From contig NC_087163.1 of assembly GCF_035594125.1 (NCBI RefSeq), positions 6,353,501 through 6,417,500 on the forward strand: a DNA stretch of 64,000 bases, given 5' to 3'. The translations under genes and the position numbers were made by a program. The DNA comes from Scylla paramamosain (lineage: Eukaryota; Arthropoda; Malacostraca; Decapoda; Portunidae). Of this stretch, positions 59,873 through 64,000 are shown piece after piece. Numbering within the stretch: position 1 is the first letter of the stretch; the number at the start of each line of letters is the position of its first letter. A model generated the notes under the pieces. The model was given only the letters and a program-made list of their open reading frames with translations, had not been told where the DNA came from and did no database searches.

Positions 59873-60300
59873 AAGTGAAAACTGGAAGTGCTGCAAAAGC
59901 TGGATCATGATGTCTATTCATCACCTGTGTGAAGCTTATGGGACAGGATCATCAGCTGCCTATGATATCCAGAAGCACAGAGAAAAGTTGAAGTGTTTTT
60001 TTGCTGAAGTGATTCAAAGAACTGATGTGCATATGAAAAACAAGGAAATATGGAAAAAATACAGATTATGATTGAGTAATGATGCAGTGGTTTCAGCAGC
60101 AAAGGAGTGATGGTGTGGACATCTGGCACGGTGATGATGGAACAAATTAAGGTGTTTCATAAAGAGTTTGGTTTAGAACATCACTGAATATACTGAGAGG
60201 TGGCTGCAGGGATTCCTGAAGCACCATGACATTTCAATGTGTAAGACTTGTGGAGGAAAATGAAAAGTGAATGAAGGAAGAGCAGCAGATTATGTTGACT
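59873..60300 (+). pseudogene. Decayed Tigger/Jerky-type transposase, N-terminal part
   Basis: Across frameshifts and stops the + strand reads LCEAYGTGSSAAYDIQKHRE, KLKCFFAEV, then WFQQQRSDGVDI, MMEQIKVFHKEFGLEHH and, shifted again, GWLQ/GFLKHHDI-like sequence. These are the successive blocks of the CENP-B/Jerky double helix-turn-helix DNA-binding domain found in pogo/Tigger transposases. The DDE domain is not visible. Confidence 0.8.
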
Positions 60301-61373
60301 TGTATGTCAGGCTTGTTTCCAGTTTCTTGACACTGTAGATCTGTTTAATTTATATTTAGTAAAGTAGCCTTAATTTGAAAATATTCCTTGGCACACCAGA
60401 CACATCACTTTAGTCGTTTAGACATAATGGTTATTAGAGGTGTCAAGGGGCAAACCCTGGTTAACCTGGGAAAACCATTAATGTGGGATGACTCTAGCAG
60501 CAAGGATGCCAGAGTATTGACAGCCTATCTGTACTCCTGTTACTCACACTTCCTAGAAAGAAAGCCTGGCACTTAATTGGCTTTCCTAGCAACATATGGT
60601 GTACCAATTTCTAGATTAGCGGTCAAAACACGTGAATGCTCCAAGATCTTTCACATGACCTCTAAATTGTCTAAATTCCTGCTATTCATATGACTTTTTT
60701 TTTCTTTTAAAGTACATTATGCTTACTGTGACTGAACTGCATTCTTAACAAGAATTCTGAATGATTTCTGATCACATCAGTCAAAAGTTCTACATTTAAA
60801 AGTGCTTTACTTAAAATGGGATGCACAATGTAAGCAAGACTGTACCAAGAGTATATATAATTTTACTTTGGTAAGGCATATTGTTGTAGAAGAGGACAGC
60901 CTACAGGTTGACCACTAAAAGTTCTGAAGCTGTCAATCAGTTCCTTTCCTTAATGCTTCCTGTTATATACTAAAATTACTATAACTTTTCAGAACTATAA
61001 CTCCAATCCAACATTGAAACTTCTTTTACTACTGGGATGGATACACACTGTGCCTAATAGGTATGATGATTTTAGTGACCACCCATAATTTAACCTGTCT
61101 CTCTCAAGTCAAAGATCCAGCATAAAAGTAAAGTGTACTGTGATGCATGGGACAATAACCCTTACGAAAGTTTTCAATTCACATATTAGGAACACAGTTC
61201 TCTAATTCGTGTAAATTCCTTTACATGCATTACAATATTAAAGTGTAATAATTTACTTTGTGGGACGGCAATGTTTTATTCAAAATAGCAATAACAATGT
61301 TACTTTGTAATGATCCAAATATGGAAGCTCCACATGCATGCATGCCTGAGCACAGGATGCACCTATTGCTGAT

Positions 61374-61420
61374 CAGTAGCATGGCAGGCTTTCATGCTCT
61401 GGTCCAGGGTTTGATTTCTT
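61374..61420 (+). repeat. SINE-like short repeat, copy 1
   Basis: ATGGCAGGCTTTCATGCTCT followed by CAGGGTTTGATTTC; about 80% identical to 62903-62945. The GGTTTGATTTC end resembles a pol III B box. Confidence 0.45.
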
Positions 61421-61824
61421 GTCATGACACCTTTCTATGGAAGCTCAGATTTATTTGAGTTTCTAGATCAGTATTTCAATATACTGTGTCCTGTTTGTCC
61501 CTTGGAGTGAGTGAGGCAATACAGAGGTAGTAGAAGAGTCATATACTCTAGAATGGAGGCATCATGGACCTATCTGAGTTAGTTAAGCAACCAGTATCTA
61601 ACTTCGTGGAGAGGGGGCATTTATGAAATCCCATTAATTGATATAAAAAGATAAGGAAAGTTGTGGAACAACCCAAACACATAACCCCCACCACCTTGCT
61701 TCACCACAAGGTAGTACATCTACTGGTTGGATGATAGAGTATTCTTTTACTCTTATCCCAGTCTCAACATGGCTTTTCTTAACCCTTCTCATCATACAGT
61801 TTCTCATTCTGAGTAATTTGAACC

Positions 61825-61958
<134 letters not shown>

Positions 61959-62344
61959 CCAATTGCAAATTGTTTATAATGATGACAGCAATTTTTAAAG
62001 ATCTATCTGTTTTTTGGGAAACAAACACTGAGGTACGCCAGTGAAGGTGTGTTCGTCTGTGCAAGCGTGTCACATTTGTTTTGCAAGCGTGAAATTAGTC
62101 ATGGTGATTGGTTCTTTTGTTTGAGAATGCAGCCGCTGGCCAATTAAAAATACATAATTAATTTAGTTAATCATAGAATTTTATTTCATCCTGTGGTGAG
62201 AGAGAAGCAGCTCAATTTGAAATACCTGAATTAGTCTGAGGAGGATGTCTGTCAGTGGTGGGTGTTGCCTTAATTATTTCTAGGGAACTAGATTTTACAG
62301 ACAAATAGGTAATGACTTCATATTAATTTCTTAGCCTTGCCAGT

Positions 62345-62505
62345 TTGCTAAGGTTATGTTAGGTTAGACTAGTTTGGTTAGGTTAGATTAATTTGGTTAG
62401 GCTAGGTTAAGTTACTTTAATTAGGTTACATTCGTTTGGTTAGAATAGGTTAGTTTAGTTAGGTTGGATTGTTTTGCTTAGGTTAGGTAGCTAAGATTAG
62501 GTCAG
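62345..62505 (+). repeat. Degenerate TTAGG-like repeats
   Basis: TTAGGTTAGACTAGTTTGG-type units with substitutions, G-rich on the + strand; similar to the tract at 20.8 kb. Confidence 0.75.
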
Positions 62506-62902
62506 TTTGCTAAAAACTGAGCAAACTTTCTCATTCTCAAACAAAAAACCATGACTAATTAGTTTTGTCAGGTTGGGTTTGGTGGTGATGGTGGTGACAG
62601 CCAGTTAACACCCAGTCCTCTTGTGGAGAACATTGTGAACGAATGTTACTATTGTGTTACTTATTTATGAGGATCAAACTATTTTTTTTTTTGGTAGATT
62701 TCAGTCAGTTTTGTATTAATCTGCTTTCTGTTTTTACCACAAAACATTAGTTTCTGGTGAGGGTGGGGTGGGAGTAAAAATAAAAAATCTAATGATTTGG
62801 GGGAGAAACATATACATATTAATTCAAAACAGGCCAAAAACTATCAGAAAAAAAAAAGTTTCATCTGGAATAGAGAGATTAAAAATCTACTGATGACACT
62901 GT

Positions 62903-62945
62903 CAATGTGGCAGGCTTCCATGCTCAGATCCTGGATTTGATTCCA
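62903..62945 (+). repeat. SINE-like short repeat, copy 2
   Basis: GTGGCAGGCTTCCATGCTC and GGATTTGATTCC; partner of 61374-61420. Confidence 0.45.
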
Positions 62946-63862
62946 AATTGCTTAATATTTCAGTGAACCAAGTACGTTCTGGTTGCACCCTGGTCTGCAG
63001 CGATACAAGTACGCATATCCTGGTCTGAAGTGATACATTATCATCAACATTTATGTAGTGTATTCTTGCATGAGTATTAATGTGCTATACTGCTAATGAT
63101 TGTCAGCTTCATCAATAGTTACATGTCCTTATCTTTTGAGACTCGCCTGCATGCATGAAGACACAGTAAGCCTTCTCCAAAATGTATTGTTTTACCTGGC
63201 TATGCAATTTTTGTATTCTAAAGGTTAGTCCTGCATGAGTCAGGCTTGATTTTTTAGTTCCTTATATTATTTTGAAAGCACATGCCTTAAATCACTCACA
63301 TCTGGTTTCTTCTGGAAATCCTGAAACCTAGTTCTTAAGGAATAGCAAAATTACATCCATTTTCATGAACAGGCATAAAAACGTGAAACTACATAAGCCT
63401 AATGATCACTCAGCATATCATACTTTCTCTGGTGAGTAGTCATACATGAAGTGGTAGTAAAGCATGCATATTCAAGTACTTGTTAGGTGGTTGGCAGCCG
63501 TAAGTACGATGAGCAAGTGGCGCTATCCGTCATGACGTGAGGAGACAAGGTAATCTCAAGGTTTTCTGGCAACAACGTCACGCCAGCCAACATTAGTTTG
63601 CAAGAACACTGAAAGCATACCTATTTGGGAACTTAGACAAGGTTACCTCACCCTACTGGCATCTCGGGTATATAGGAGTGAGGCGCTAACCACCGTAACA
63701 CTACATGGTGACGTGCAGACGGAGAAACACTGGGGAAATAAGTGAGAGCACACACCTTGCTCCTCGCCCACTCACGTAAACAATGACCATTCGAGGTTGA
63801 GGGAAATTGTACATAATAACCATACACAACAAGTATACTTGCAATCATCATAAAATACTTAC

Positions 63863-63960
63863 TAATGTTAAGAAGATGTTTTTTAAGTCAAGATACAAAG
63901 GAACGAGAAGACATTCACATTATCGTCACGGAACAGCAGTCCCTTTAAAAAGGATGGCGG
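63863..63960 (-). other. Candidate RNFT 5' UTR exon / promoter region
   Basis: On the - strand a strong donor TTA|GTAAGT at 63862-63861 could splice to the acceptor at 58456-58454. The surrounding 63480-64000 is richer in CG than the preceding 20 kb, as in an unmethylated promoter. The exon's 5' end is not defined. Confidence 0.35.
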
Positions 63961-64000
63961 GAGACTGGCAGATGAGTTTAGTCACGTCACGCTCACGAGT

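Overview
The window is genomic DNA from an arthropod, most likely a decapod crustacean. The evidence is spliced genes with GT-AG introns, very long dinucleotide arrays ((CT)n, (CA)n, (TA)n), (TTAGG)n arthropod-type telomeric repeats, and a LINE of a kind I associate with decapod genomes. There is no operon structure, CRISPR array or prokaryotic gene. The species assignment is inference.

Two protein-coding genes can be assembled exon by exon with consistent reading phase. On the + strand, 9109-37199 holds most of FYCO1, the FYVE and coiled-coil autophagy adaptor that links LC3/PI3P-positive vesicles to microtubule transport. Fifteen coding exons encode 1411 residues: a short post-RUN segment, a long coiled coil with an acidic insert, a FYVE zinc finger, an LC3-interacting (LIR) motif and a C-terminal GOLD domain. 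The N-terminal RUN domain is not in the window, so its exons must lie upstream of position 1. On the - strand, 58446-51717 holds a complete 518-residue RNFT1/RNFT2-type protein (multi-pass membrane RING E3 ligase) in seven coding exons. A candidate 5' untranslated exon lies near 63.9 kb in a CpG-richer stretch. The two genes are convergent, with stop codons 14.5 kb apart.

Most of the rest is mobile and simple-sequence DNA. 1-3917: a 3'-truncated LINE piece abutting a nearly full-length LINE that carries two nonsense codons and altered active-site motifs. 4-9 kb: AT-rich intron. 9.2-22 kb: a large, CpG-richer intron packed with microsatellites. It ends in an unusual repeat island (19.3-22.0 kb) containing a 511-bp palindromic element with perfect 203-bp arms, an 8-bp target-site duplication and a head-to-head (TTAGG)/(CCTAA) core, a fragment resembling an ISXO2/Merlin transposase, degenerate TTAGG arrays of both orientations and a ~280-bp 28S rRNA gene fragment. 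23-37 kb: FYCO1 introns with antisense LINE 3' ends. 37.2-51.7 kb: intergenic, AT-rich, with two terminal-inverted-repeat DNA elements and a tRNA-like SINE candidate. 58.5-63.9 kb: RNFT intron with a tandem duplication, a decayed Tigger/Jerky-type transposase and SINE-like copies.

The strongest candidate for something undescribed is the palindromic element at 19693-20203: a mobile-looking foldback that carries telomere-type repeats at its centre.
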